From assembly GCA_031284065.1 (NCBI GenBank), contig JAITAP010000018.1, positions 1 to 6,361 on the forward strand: a DNA stretch of 6,361 nucleotides. Direction: 5' to 3'. This stretch comes from Prevotellaceae bacterium (GTDB taxonomy: Bacteria > Bacteroidota > Bacteroidia > Bacteroidales > UBA932). Made by a program: the position numbers and the translations under genes. Numbering within the stretch: position 1 is the first letter of the stretch; each line of letters begins with the position of its first letter. Positions 1-5,763 of the stretch are shown piece after piece. The notes below the pieces were generated by a model. The model was not told where the DNA came from. It saw only the letters and a list, made by a program, of their open reading frames with translations, and searched no databases.

Positions 1-524
1 TAATTTGACGCTTGGCTTGCGCCGGAGGGTAAATTCCATTTGCCTTGCAGCTTGAGCGTTTGCTCTATCACATCGCGCACGCAAGCCCGGCCGCCGGATT
101 TGTCCGAAATGTACTCGCAAATAGCCTTAACTTCGGGCACAGCGTCGGCGGGACAGGTTGCCAAACCGCTTTTCGTGAGGATTTCAATATCGGGAATATC
201 ATCGCCCATGCAGAGCACCTCGTGGGGTTGCAGCTGGCGCTTGCGGCAAAAGTCCGCAAAATCTTTTATCTTGTCGAACGAGGCAAGGTACACGTCTGTA
301 ACGCCCAGCATATTGAAACGCTCCCTGATGCTTTCGCTGGCGCCGCCCGTGATAATCCCCACAGGGTAGCCGTGCGTAGCGGCGTAGCGTATGGCGTAGC
401 CGTCTTTAGCGTTGTGCATGCGCAGAAAATCGCCGCCGGAGGCAAGTACCATGCCGTCCGTAAATACGCCGTCAACATCAAATACAAAAGCTTTTATCGT
501 GTGCAGCTTGGTTTTGTAGTTCAT
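1..524 (-). CDS. kdsC: KdsC-like 3-deoxy-D-manno-octulosonate 8-phosphate phosphatase (HAD family), 3' end at window edge
   Basis: The product is a small cap-less HAD phosphatase. KdsC releases phosphate from Kdo-8-phosphate in the cytoplasm, a step in making the Kdo of lipopolysaccharide. Visible motifs are the nucleophile block FVFDVDGVFTDG (Asp16 and Asp18), the KDGYAI segment at 40-45, motif II IITGG at 57-61, a likely motif III lysine at 84, and the metal-binding GDDIPD at 107-112. The GLATCPADAVPEVK and GGRACVRDVIEQ segments near the C-terminus are typical of KdsC. There are 174 complete codons, about the usual length; the last two bases give TA-, so the next codon may be a stop. The ATG at 524 lies 8 bp behind the DUF2520 stop, with GGAG touching the start codon. 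The two genes are surely co-transcribed. Other small HAD phosphatases share these motifs, so the exact substrate is inferred. Confidence 0.9.
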   Translation of the reverse strand, partial: MNYKTKLHTIKAFVFDVDGVFTDGMVLASGGDFLRMHNAKDGYAIRYAATHGYPVGIITGGASESIRERFNMLGVTDVYLASFDKIKDFADFCRKRQLQPHEVLCMGDDIPDIEILTKSGLATCPADAVPEVKAICEYISDKSGGRACVRDVIEQTLKLQGKWNLPSGASQASN

Positions 525-532
525 CTCCAAAA

Positions 533-1339
533 TTAAAGTTCAACGTTTTTTGCATCCAATTCTTTCCCCATTATGCTTTCCGAAATCAGCTTGTAAATTT
601 GCTGCGTCAGCGGATAGCCGGCGAGCGCTTCAATGTGGTGGTTAACAATTTTACTATCGCCCCGCGCGGCAGGTCCCGTTTGCAGCTGCTCCGGATTGTC
701 AACCTGCATGGCTCTTTCAAAAGTTTCCTTGATGAGAGGTTTAAGAGAGAGGTAGCTTAGCTCCTCGTCGTGAAGCAAGCGGGCGGCTATGGTCAGGAGG
801 TGGTTGGAGAAGTTGCAGGCAAACACGGCGGCAATGTGCAGCAACATTCGCTTTTCTGAGGTGATTTTGTACACCTCCACCGAGAGCTTACGCGCCATGA
901 ACAGAAGTTCGTCCATAGCAATGCTGTCGCTTGCCTCCACGTACAGGGGCACCCGCATGAAGTTGACGCTATGCCGCGTAAATACTTGCAGCGGGTAGAA
1001 CACGCCATAGTGAGGTATGTCCCGTTTAGCGAATATGCCCATAGGCGTTGAGCCGGACGTATGCACCACAATACCATCGCCAAAGGTTGTTTTGCGCAGC
1101 ACGTTCTCAATTTCGTCATCGGGAACAGCAATAATGTAAATGTCAACGTTGGGATTTATATCCGTCAGCTTGTCGGTACTTGTAGCGCCTACGACCTTTG
1201 CCAGCTGCTGCGCCGTTTGAAGGTTGCGCGAGCACACCTGTACAATTTTATACCCCGCCCCGTACAAGGCAGGCAGCAACGACGAAGCAACATTGCCGCT
1301 CCCTATACATGCTATTCGTTTTACAACACTGCCATCCAT
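533..1339 (-). CDS. DUF2520 Rossmann-fold protein (putative NAD(P)-dependent reductase-like)
   Basis: This 268-aa protein has an N-terminal Rossmann domain and a helical C-terminal DUF2520 domain, a layout like ketopantoate or pyrroline-5-carboxylate reductases. The dinucleotide-binding loop GSGNVA is at residues 13-18. It is followed by IIAVPDDEI and VVHTSGSTPMG, and by GVFYPLQVFT near the domain junction. The second domain carries AAVFACNFSNHLL and the family hallmark TGPAARGD at 221-228. Length fits the family. No substrate is established to my knowledge, although the protein is often annotated as an oxidoreductase. The gene is followed after 8 bp by the KdsC-like gene, and I recall this pair, often with maf, as common in Bacteroidetes. 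The first ATG puts the GxGxxA loop 12 residues in, which is acceptable. A weak -7-like TACATTGG sits just upstream, but it would leave only about a 10-nt leader. Confidence 0.88.
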   Translation of the reverse strand: MDGSVVKRIACIGSGNVASSLLPALYGAGYKIVQVCSRNLQTAQQLAKVVGATSTDKLTDINPNVDIYIIAVPDDEIENVLRKTTFGDGIVVHTSGSTPMGIFAKRDIPHYGVFYPLQVFTRHSVNFMRVPLYVEASDSIAMDELLFMARKLSVEVYKITSEKRMLLHIAAVFACNFSNHLLTIAARLLHDEELSYLSLKPLIKETFERAMQVDNPEQLQTGPAARGDSKIVNHHIEALAGYPLTQQIYKLISESIMGKELDAKNVEL

Positions 1340-1364
1340 AAGTTTTTTTCCAATGTAAAAAGGT

Positions 1365-1407
1365 AAAAAAAAATGCTCCTCTACCCTGCCCCTCTCAATT
1401 TAGAGGG
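1365..1407 (-). terminator. Possible intrinsic terminator at the end of the five-gene cluster
   Basis: Read on the minus strand, CCCTCT (1407-1402) and AGAGGG (1395-1390) form a 6-bp stem with a 6-nt loop that spans the TGA stop at 1397-1395. The overlapping CCTCTA (1406-1401) can instead pair with TAGAGG (1383-1378), which is followed by AGCA and nine T residues at 1373-1365. Only the second pairing sits close to the T run, and its 17-nt loop makes it weak. Placement between two transcription units supports the call. Confidence 0.35.
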
Positions 1408-2303
1408 ATTAAGAAACTGTGCGACACATTTTTATGCCCAAAACGGTACTGCACATTTATAAAATTTTCAACATCAGCATAGCAGCCGTCGTACCGATAG
1501 GTTATGCTACAAGTGTCGCCAATAGCAACTTGCGTAATGGCGGCGCAATTCGATTTTACCTGCGGCTTACGCGACGTTTTCACAGGACGCTCTCCGAGCA
1601 TGAGCTTGTAGGAAATTTGCCCCAGCGCGCGCTCCACCTCAACCACCAAAATACTCTCGTACAGCGCACGGTAGCGCGATTGTAGCAAGGCGGTTTTTTC
1701 CTTGCGGCTATCTTCAAGGCTTAAGGTCAGGCTGCCCAGCTCGTCAATGGCTGCGTCTATCTGCTCCACGCTCTCCACCTGCGCCGGCAAAGCTTCCAGC
1801 TCGCTTATGCGCCGCGTAATTTTTTGGTCTTCCTCCTGAAATTCGGCAACCAGCTTGCCCAGCTGCGCCGCGTTAAAGGGGTATTTAATATAGTAGCGGT
1901 AAAACTCTTTTTTGCTTGGCTTGTCCAAAAATTTTTCCCAGTATGAATCCTCTACCTTGCTGACCGAAATACCCTGCAAAAACGGCGCTTTGTTTGCCTT
2001 AGAGGTTATGGTCTGCGTGTACGATTCGGTAACGTGCCGACCTTGCTCCTGCACGCTGTGCGTGCTTGTGCTGACGACTTGCTCGGCAACGCTGCGCACA
2101 ATTTCCTGCTTGACCCGCAGCAAAGCCTTTTGCTGCGCCTCGCCAAGCGAGGCCGCGTCGCTTTGGGTAATAATGTAGCCGGTTTCCACCAGCTGCTTTG
2201 CCCAGCCGGGCTTTTTTCCGCCGGTCTCCAACGTTTTTTGTTGGGCAAAAAGCGTTGCTGTCCCAAGCAAAAAGAGGCTAAAGGTAAATAATATTTTCTT
2301 CAT
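1395..2303 (-). CDS. Exported LPP20-like protein with coiled coil, function unknown
   Basis: The 302-aa product begins with a Sec signal peptide of about 20 residues ending LFA before QQ. Residues about 34-155 look like an LPP20-type domain: a Trp at 34, GYIITQSDAASLGEAQQKA (42-60) leading into an amphipathic helix to about 77, then a Ser/Thr/Gln-rich stretch and the strand FYRYYIKYPF at 134-143. Residues about 150-215 are Glu/Gln/Leu-rich and probably coiled coil. The last 85 residues look beta-rich, with three cysteines (253, 265, 274). The open frame continues upstream to 2594, but the signal peptide fixes the start at the ATG at 2303; the extension is Arg-rich and overlaps the lipoprotein gene. 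This is the last gene of the cluster, 115 bp after its neighbour. I do not recognise a named family beyond the LPP20 likeness, and no catalytic motif is visible. Confidence 0.85.
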   Translation of the reverse strand: MKKILFTFSLFLLGTATLFAQQKTLETGGKKPGWAKQLVETGYIITQSDAASLGEAQQKALLRVKQEIVRSVAEQVVSTSTHSVQEQGRHVTESYTQTITSKANKAPFLQGISVSKVEDSYWEKFLDKPSKKEFYRYYIKYPFNAAQLGKLVAEFQEEDQKITRRISELEALPAQVESVEQIDAAIDELGSLTLSLEDSRKEKTALLQSRYRALYESILVVEVERALGQISYKLMLGERPVKTSRKPQVKSNCAAITQVAIGDTCSITYRYDGCYADVENFINVQYRFGHKNVSHSFLIPLN

Positions 2304-2350
2304 TTGCGCAAGATAAGCTTTCTTTTTTGGTACATCAAAGGGATATGCTA

Positions 2351-2395
2351 CTTGTAATACAAGCCGGCAATCGCGACGACGCACTTGCCGGCTTG
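2351..2395. repeat. Perfect 11-bp inverted repeat (hairpin) with a competing short stem
   Basis: CAAGCCGGCAA (2360-2370) and TTGCCGGCTTG (2385-2395) are exact reverse complements around a 14-nt loop. CTTGT (2351-2355) can instead pair with ACAAG (2359-2363), so two structures share the same bases. In the transcript the hairpin lies between the lipoprotein stop (2419) and the next start (2303). No T tract follows it on the minus strand, so it is not a standard terminator. It could stabilise the upstream mRNA, tune termination or be a dispersed element. Confidence 0.8.
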
Positions 2396-2418
2396 AAAAC
2401 AAAAACAACCAAAACAAA

Positions 2419-2988
2419 TTAATAACCTTGCTTTTTAGCAAAATCAGCCATTTCCGCATCGAAGCTTTGGCGGAACTTTTCGCGGTTAAAGAGGGTTTCG
2501 AGCTTCTTTTCCGATTCGAAATCCTTCTCCAGCGTCTTGTAAACCTCCTCCTTGCTTGCCTCCACAGCCATGTAAACCTTGTACATGCCGTCAACCGTTT
2601 GCGTGGTTTTGTTGCAAGCCACGCTCAGGTTGCTAATCTGCTGGTTGACTACCTGCTTTGTCATTCCTTCAAAAAGTTCGGCGTAATCCGCAGGTTTTTG
2701 CCCTGCGTCATTCACGTAGCGCTCCTGCACCTGCTTGATGATGGTGGTGATGCTCCCCGCCAGCTCGGCGTTGGCATTCATGCGAGCCTTATCGCGCGCG
2801 GTGTTCAGGTCTTTGCTCTGACCAATGCCAAGTCCCCTGAAAAATTCTTTGTCGGTGCGCTTGTCATCGCAAGGTATGCTCACCTCTTTTTCACCGGCGG
2901 CTACCGCTACCGATTTAGGGCTACACGAAGAGCATATTGCACCGCCCCCAAGAGCAACAATAGCAACAAGAATAAACGATTTTTTCAT
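2419..2988 (-). CDS. LPP20-like lipoprotein
   Basis: This 189-aa product starts with a lipoprotein signal peptide. The lipobox region reads GGAICSSC, and Cys22 (preceded by Ser) is the more likely lipidation site than Cys19. No acidic surface-export signal follows directly, so it may stay at the periplasmic face. Residues 52-88 match the LPP20 pattern: GLGIGQSKD, then a helix with alanines at 64, 68 and 72 (the NTARDKARMNANAEL stretch), then a strand-prone segment ITTIIK. A second strand MYKVYMAVE lies at 135-143. The C-terminal 45 residues are highly charged and helical. LPP20 itself is a Helicobacter outer-membrane lipoprotein, and relatives include Vibrio FlgP, a flagellar basal-disk protein; no flagellar gene is present here. 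The gene is fourth of the five, 87 bp after the 171-aa gene. The start follows from the signal peptide; no Shine-Dalgarno is seen. Confidence 0.87.
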   Translation of the reverse strand: MKKSFILVAIVALGGGAICSSCSPKSVAVAAGEKEVSIPCDDKRTDKEFFRGLGIGQSKDLNTARDKARMNANAELAGSITTIIKQVQERYVNDAGQKPADYAELFEGMTKQVVNQQISNLSVACNKTTQTVDGMYKVYMAVEASKEEVYKTLEKDFESEKKLETLFNREKFRQSFDAEMADFAKKQGY

Positions 2989-3075
2989 TTTGCTTTAAAG
3001 ATTAAATTGAACAACATAATTGATGGAATTTGCATGTAAACCCTCACCATAAATTTACGCGAACATGCTCGCTTT

Positions 3076-3591
3076 TTATTTTTCACCTGTAACGGTATCT
3101 GCCGCAACGGGCGGTTGGCTTGCCACAGGCGGCAGCTCGGCAATTTTTTTCTTGGCCTGCTCCATAAAGCGTTTTAGCGTTGCGCTGCGTATATCTATTT
3201 GCTGCAACGCGCTGAGTATTACCGCCTCTTCGCTTTCGCCTACGCCTTTAGCCGTCAACTCGGTTTGCGCCAAAATGCTTTTGCTTCCGGCGGTATCGGC
3301 AACCATCAGCACAATGCTGAGCTTTACCAGCTGGCGGGGCGGAGCTGTCGGGGTAAGGTCGGAGCTAACAATGCTCACATGAGGCGTAAGCCAAAAGCGG
3401 GCGTCTTTTGCAAGAGTACCAACACCGTTGAGCGTGGTCAGCTGCTGCATTTTTTTCAAAATCACCTGCCGCGCCGGATAGCTCAGCGGCGTATTTTCGG
3501 GTATCGCTACGCTTACGGCAACGGGATTTTGCGCTGTGGCCGCAGCAACGCACGCAAGCGTTGCGAGCATGGCAAGTAGTGTACGTTTCAT
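3076..3591 (-). CDS. Small exported protein, family not named
   Basis: The 171-aa product has a clear Sec signal peptide ending ATA before QN at about residue 20, so it is periplasmic or outer-membrane associated. The mature part looks like a single alpha/beta domain: a strand VAVSVAIPE (24-32), a helix at 38-51 (PARQVILKKMQQL), strands around FWLTPHVSIVSSDL (66-79) and LVKLSIVLMVAD (88-99), and the segment KGVGESEEAVILSALQQI (115-132), whose helix resembles those of LPP20-like proteins. A charged, then Pro/Ala-rich tail ends the protein. I recall similar proteins in Bacteroides annotated only as hypothetical. The open frame extends to 3624, but the ATG at 3591 starts the signal peptide and leaves an 8-bp gap to the 322-aa gene, so the two are very likely translated from one mRNA. 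No enzyme motif is visible. Confidence 0.85.
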   Translation of the reverse strand: MKRTLLAMLATLACVAAATAQNPVAVSVAIPENTPLSYPARQVILKKMQQLTTLNGVGTLAKDARFWLTPHVSIVSSDLTPTAPPRQLVKLSIVLMVADTAGSKSILAQTELTAKGVGESEEAVILSALQQIDIRSATLKRFMEQAKKKIAELPPVASQPPVAADTVTGEK

Positions 3592-3599
3592 TTTACTGA

Positions 3600-4568
3600 T
3601 TATTTTTCGCCAACAATAATCCACGCTTCACCCAGCCCGCGCTGATAGACTTTGCAGTCGATGCTGAACGGAGGTTTGCGCAGCACGGCGCGCAGGTCGT
3701 TGGCAAACATGCGGGCGTCGATGGCTGTTTGCCTGCCGCTGCTGCTTTCCTTAAACAGGGGGATGCGCACCTGCTCGTACTTGAGCATGTTGCCGCTTCC
3801 GTCGGCGCGGGAAAAGCGTCCCTGCACGCAATTTTTGTCCAGCCAGCTGTCCACAATATCGCCAAACTCCTTTGTTTCGCCGTCGTAGTCAAACTCCTCC
3901 TCAAAGTCGAACGAGGCGCTGTTGAATCGCTTGAGCTGCAGCTTTATTTCGCGGCCGTTTTTGAACATGTCGTCAAAGAACGACTGCAACCGTCCGTTGA
4001 ACTCGTCGATGTAGCTGATAACCGCTTCCTCCAGCAGAAGCTCCGGCGCTGCCGCCGTAGAGGGCTTTCCGGAGCCGGTTGCCCCGGCAACTTGCTTTGC
4101 GGTGTAAGCGTCCAGCCCGCGCAGGTTGAAGTTAACGTAATTCTGGGGGCCTCTTTTTTGAATGTTGAAGTCGAGGTCCATAATAATATCGGCTTTGGCG
4201 GTGCGCTTCAGCTTGTCGATGGGCGACTCCACAATTTCGCCGCCCTCCTTGCCCTGCATGGCTGCCACCTCTGCCGCCTCCTGCTCAAGATTTTTCAGCT
4301 CCTGCTCCAAATCTTTGAGCGGAAAGCCCCTATCTGCCATAATAGCGGCCAGCTTGGTAATGGCCATGCGCATGTTGCGGTCGTTTTGCATCATTTTTTT
4401 GTAGTCCGGCAGGGTTTGCTCCACGCCGTTGGCCACAAATTGCTGCGAATAGCCGTTGGAAATACAGTACACGTCGCTGGGTACTACCATAATGGTAGGT
4501 TTTTTTGCCTGCGCCAGCGCCGCAAGGCTAAGCGAAATCGCCGCTACGGATAGAAAAATTTTTTTCAT
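3600..4568 (-). CDS. Exported DUF6175-like protein
   Basis: This 322-aa protein has a Sec signal peptide ending near residue 20 (LAALAQA). The mature N-terminus KPTIMVVPSDVYC (23-35) resembles what I recall of Bacteroidetes DUF6175 proteins. An alpha-helical stretch at 84-105 is Glu/Leu-rich. Residues 124-165, from AKADIIMDLDF through the GLDAYTAKQV stretch to the following Gly-rich turn, read like the part of CsgG/LpoB-type proteins where a strand pair is followed by a Gly-rich turn. A Pro/Ala linker (168-175) leads to a second domain with an acidic patch FDFEEEFDYDGETKEF (220-235) and cysteines 247 and 305. CsgG forms the curli secretion pore and LpoB activates a penicillin-binding protein, but membership here is only a resemblance. 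It is the second cluster gene, 28 bp after the first. The 275-codon antisense frame across it is treated as a shadow. Confidence 0.86.
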   Translation of the reverse strand: MKKIFLSVAAISLSLAALAQAKKPTIMVVPSDVYCISNGYSQQFVANGVEQTLPDYKKMMQNDRNMRMAITKLAAIMADRGFPLKDLEQELKNLEQEAAEVAAMQGKEGGEIVESPIDKLKRTAKADIIMDLDFNIQKRGPQNYVNFNLRGLDAYTAKQVAGATGSGKPSTAAAPELLLEEAVISYIDEFNGRLQSFFDDMFKNGREIKLQLKRFNSASFDFEEEFDYDGETKEFGDIVDSWLDKNCVQGRFSRADGSGNMLKYEQVRIPLFKESSSGRQTAIDARMFANDLRAVLRKPPFSIDCKVYQRGLGEAWIIVGEK

Positions 4569-4596
4569 CGAAATTTAAATAATTCAGTGGTTAGAC

Positions 4597-5106
4597 CTAA
4601 AATCCCGCGTCGAGGCGACGCGCAATGCCGTCAGCCTCCAAATCTTTGCGCAGGTTATCATACAGTATTTGCACGGCAACGCCCACCTTGTAGCCGCCTT
4701 TTACCTTCAGGCGGTCTTGTCCGCTGGGCACAGCGTCGGTGGTGAGGTTTACGTATTTGAGGTATTTTCCGCCGGTGGCAAAAAAGCTGTCAAAGTACTC
4801 GGCGTGGGTTTCTTCGGCGTCAGGCTCTCTGCAAATGGCGGGGGTAGGCGCAGCGCCGTTGCCGCCGGTTATACCGCGAAATATGCACGCGGCCACCGCA
4901 TTTTTCTTTGCCTGAACAATGGCGTCGTCCACCTTTTTGGCGTAGCCCCATACCTTGAAAACCTTAGTCCCGTCTTGCCCAACGCCAAGCACGGCAACTT
5001 CGTAGTTGTAGCTGCTGCCAAAAAGAATTTTGCGCTCCTTGCGCGATTGGGCGTTAGCGCCCGCTACCATCAGTAAAGATATAAAAATCAAAACAACACG
5101 TCTCAT
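4597..5106 (-). CDS. Exported small protein, first gene of the envelope cluster
   Basis: The 169-aa product begins with a Sec signal peptide (positive MRR, hydrophobic core, cleavage after GANA at residue 19). After a basic RKERK patch, the segment SSYNYEVAVLGVGQDGTKVF (31-50) is followed by KVWGYAKKVDDAIVQAKKNA (51-70) and VAACIFRGI (71-79), an alanine-spaced helix like that of LPP20 proteins. Cysteines are at 74 and 92. The C-terminal part has KGGYKVGVAVQILYDNL, a strand and helix. I do not recognise a named family. Two ATGs are possible, at 5106 and 5112; the former is used because it puts the arginines right at the start. The longer frame to 5187 is unlikely because a promoter -7 box lies inside it at 5182-5175. 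No Shine-Dalgarno is seen. The next gene starts 28 bp after the TAG stop. Confidence 0.84.
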   Translation of the reverse strand: MRRVVLIFISLLMVAGANAQSRKERKILFGSSYNYEVAVLGVGQDGTKVFKVWGYAKKVDDAIVQAKKNAVAACIFRGITGGNGAAPTPAICREPDAEETHAEYFDSFFATGGKYLKYVNLTTDAVPSGQDRLKVKGGYKVGVAVQILYDNLRKDLEADGIARRLDAGF

Positions 5107-5174
5107 AATCATAAATTTTGTTCGTTTTACATTAGCCTGCTTTGCTGTACCATGATGATACAAGCAAATTACGG

Positions 5175-5207
5175 CAAAGATAGCCATTTATTTTGTTGAA
5201 AATGCAA
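5175..5207 (-). promoter_or_regulatory. Bacteroides-type promoter for the five-gene cluster
   Basis: On the minus strand TATCTTTG at 5182-5175 matches the Bacteroides -7 consensus TAnnTTTG exactly. About 20 bp upstream lies TTGCATTTTC (5207-5198), a partial match to the -33 TTTG box. Transcription would begin near 5168, giving a leader of about 60 nt to the ATG at 5106. No other site in this intergenic region fits as well. Confidence 0.6.
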
Positions 5208-5233
5208 GCATGGCATTTTTTCATCAACAAAAT
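5190..5233. promoter_or_regulatory. AT-rich dyad overlapping the -33 region, possible operator
   Basis: ATTTTGTTGA (5190-5199) and TCAACAAAAT (5224-5233) are perfect 10-bp reverse complements. Inside them, AAATGC (5200-5205) and GCATTT (5213-5218) form a second arm, with a 5-nt bulge on one side and a 7-nt loop. The dyad covers the -33 region and stops 7 bp short of the -7 box, where a regulator could act. It lies outside the predicted transcript, so a DNA site is more likely than an RNA structure. Confidence 0.5.
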
Positions 5234-5374
5234 GCTTTAAAAAATTACAGCTTGAGCAAGCGTTAAGCGCCTTTGATTACTTTGTATATAGCTGTTTATA
5301 TGCTACTAATTAGCCCCAAAGCGTCGAAATATTTTTTTCCTGACTTTAAAGTTGCATTTGTTAGTTGAAATTAC
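5234..5374. other. Intergenic stretch with one short palindrome
   Basis: The only structure seen here is the short inverted repeat GCTTG-AG-CAAGC at 5250-5261, whose 2-nt spacer is too small for a hairpin but fits a protein-binding palindrome. The rest is AT-rich with no convincing gene. TTACTTTG near 5278 is one base off the plus-strand -7 consensus but has no suitable upstream box. Confidence 0.4.
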
Positions 5375-5442
5375 ATTCCTCCACTCCGCGCACTCGTGCC
5401 TCGTGCACTCCGGTCGGAATGACGAGCAGGGCAGAATGACGA
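5375..5442. repeat. Probable dispersed intergenic repeat element
   Basis: The stretch runs from ATTCCTCCACTCCGCG to CACTCCGGTCGGAATGACGA, with ATTCC (5375-5379) and GGAAT (5416-5420) as inverted ends. It contains a tandem CTCGTGC (5393-5399 and 5400-5406) and two copies of GAATGACGA (5417-5425 and 5434-5442) 17 bp apart. It resembles short repeats of the type TTCCTCCACT...GGTCGGAATGAC that I recall scattered between genes in several Bacteroidetes genomes. It is more GC-rich than its flanks. Only one copy is in this window, so the repeat status is inferred. Confidence 0.5.
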
Positions 5443-5761
5443 ATAGGAAGAAGAATATTGCGTTTACCTCCTCAAAGAAAGATGGAAACGTAACCCTTAA
5501 CGGGATAAAGGAAAATAGCGACTTGTCGGTAGCAAGCGCGGTGCAATACTTCCGTCCTATACTATATTCTGTTTGAAACGGGACTGAAATACTTTAATGC
5601 CTATAAGCTGCTAAGCGATGTAGGCAGCAACCCGAATGGGTACTTTCGCGTCACATTCATGGGTAAGGAATACAGGGGATTTGTATGAATTAAAGGTGAA
5701 GCCCGCCGAAAATCAAAAACAGGAATGGCAGATAATTTGCCATCCAGCAACGTCAATATAA
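5436..5761 (+). pseudogene. Decayed coding remnant with two apparent frameshifts, family unknown
   Basis: Protein-like sequence continues through three plus-strand frames. Frame one, from an ATG at 5436, gives a segment with KDGNVTLNGIKENSDLSVAS and then AVQYFRPIL before a TGA at 5577. Frame two, from about 5563, gives ETGLKYFNAYKLLSDVGSN followed by NGYFRVTFMGKEYRGFV and stops with TGA at 5686-5688. Frame three, from 5687, gives ELKVKPAENQKQEWQIICHP and ends with TAA at 5759-5761. Each change is equivalent to one extra base. The aromatic- and Gly-rich text reads like one beta-rich protein end, and the frames join with almost no gap. The beginning runs into the repeat element at 5375-5442, so the remnant may be truncated there. 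It is the only plus-strand coding signal and is tail to tail with the lipoprotein gene. I do not recognise the family; a mobile-element or phage origin is possible but not shown. Confidence 0.55.
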
Positions 5762-5763
5762 AA

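Noticed and set aside
45..536. 163-aa plus-strand open frame
   Set aside because: It is antisense to the KdsC-like gene, whose motifs are unmistakable on the minus strand.
2304..2594. N-terminal extension of the 302-aa protein
   Set aside because: The extension is Arg/Trp-rich, overlaps the lipoprotein gene in another frame, and precedes a perfect signal peptide start at 2303.
2428..3039. 203-aa plus-strand open frame
   Set aside because: It is antisense to the LPP20-like lipoprotein gene and no protein-like motif was found in it.
3059..3072. Near-palindrome GCGAACATGCTCGC followed by a T-rich stretch on the plus strand
   Set aside because: The paired arms are only 4 bp around a mismatch, and the T-rich side faces the wrong way for the minus-strand genes.
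3729..4553. Long 275-codon plus-strand open frame
   Set aside because: It lies entirely antisense to the exported 322-aa gene, has no domain or signal sequence, and is explained by the codon pattern of the real gene.
5352..5576. Intact 74-aa plus-strand gene
   Set aside because: It starts at a TTG and its first half is the translated repeat element; only the part after 5436 looks like protein, and it continues in other frames.
5725..5743. 6-bp inverted repeat ATGGCA/TGCCAT as a terminator between the convergent units
   Set aside because: The stem is short, no T run follows on either strand, and it lies within the protein-like remnant.
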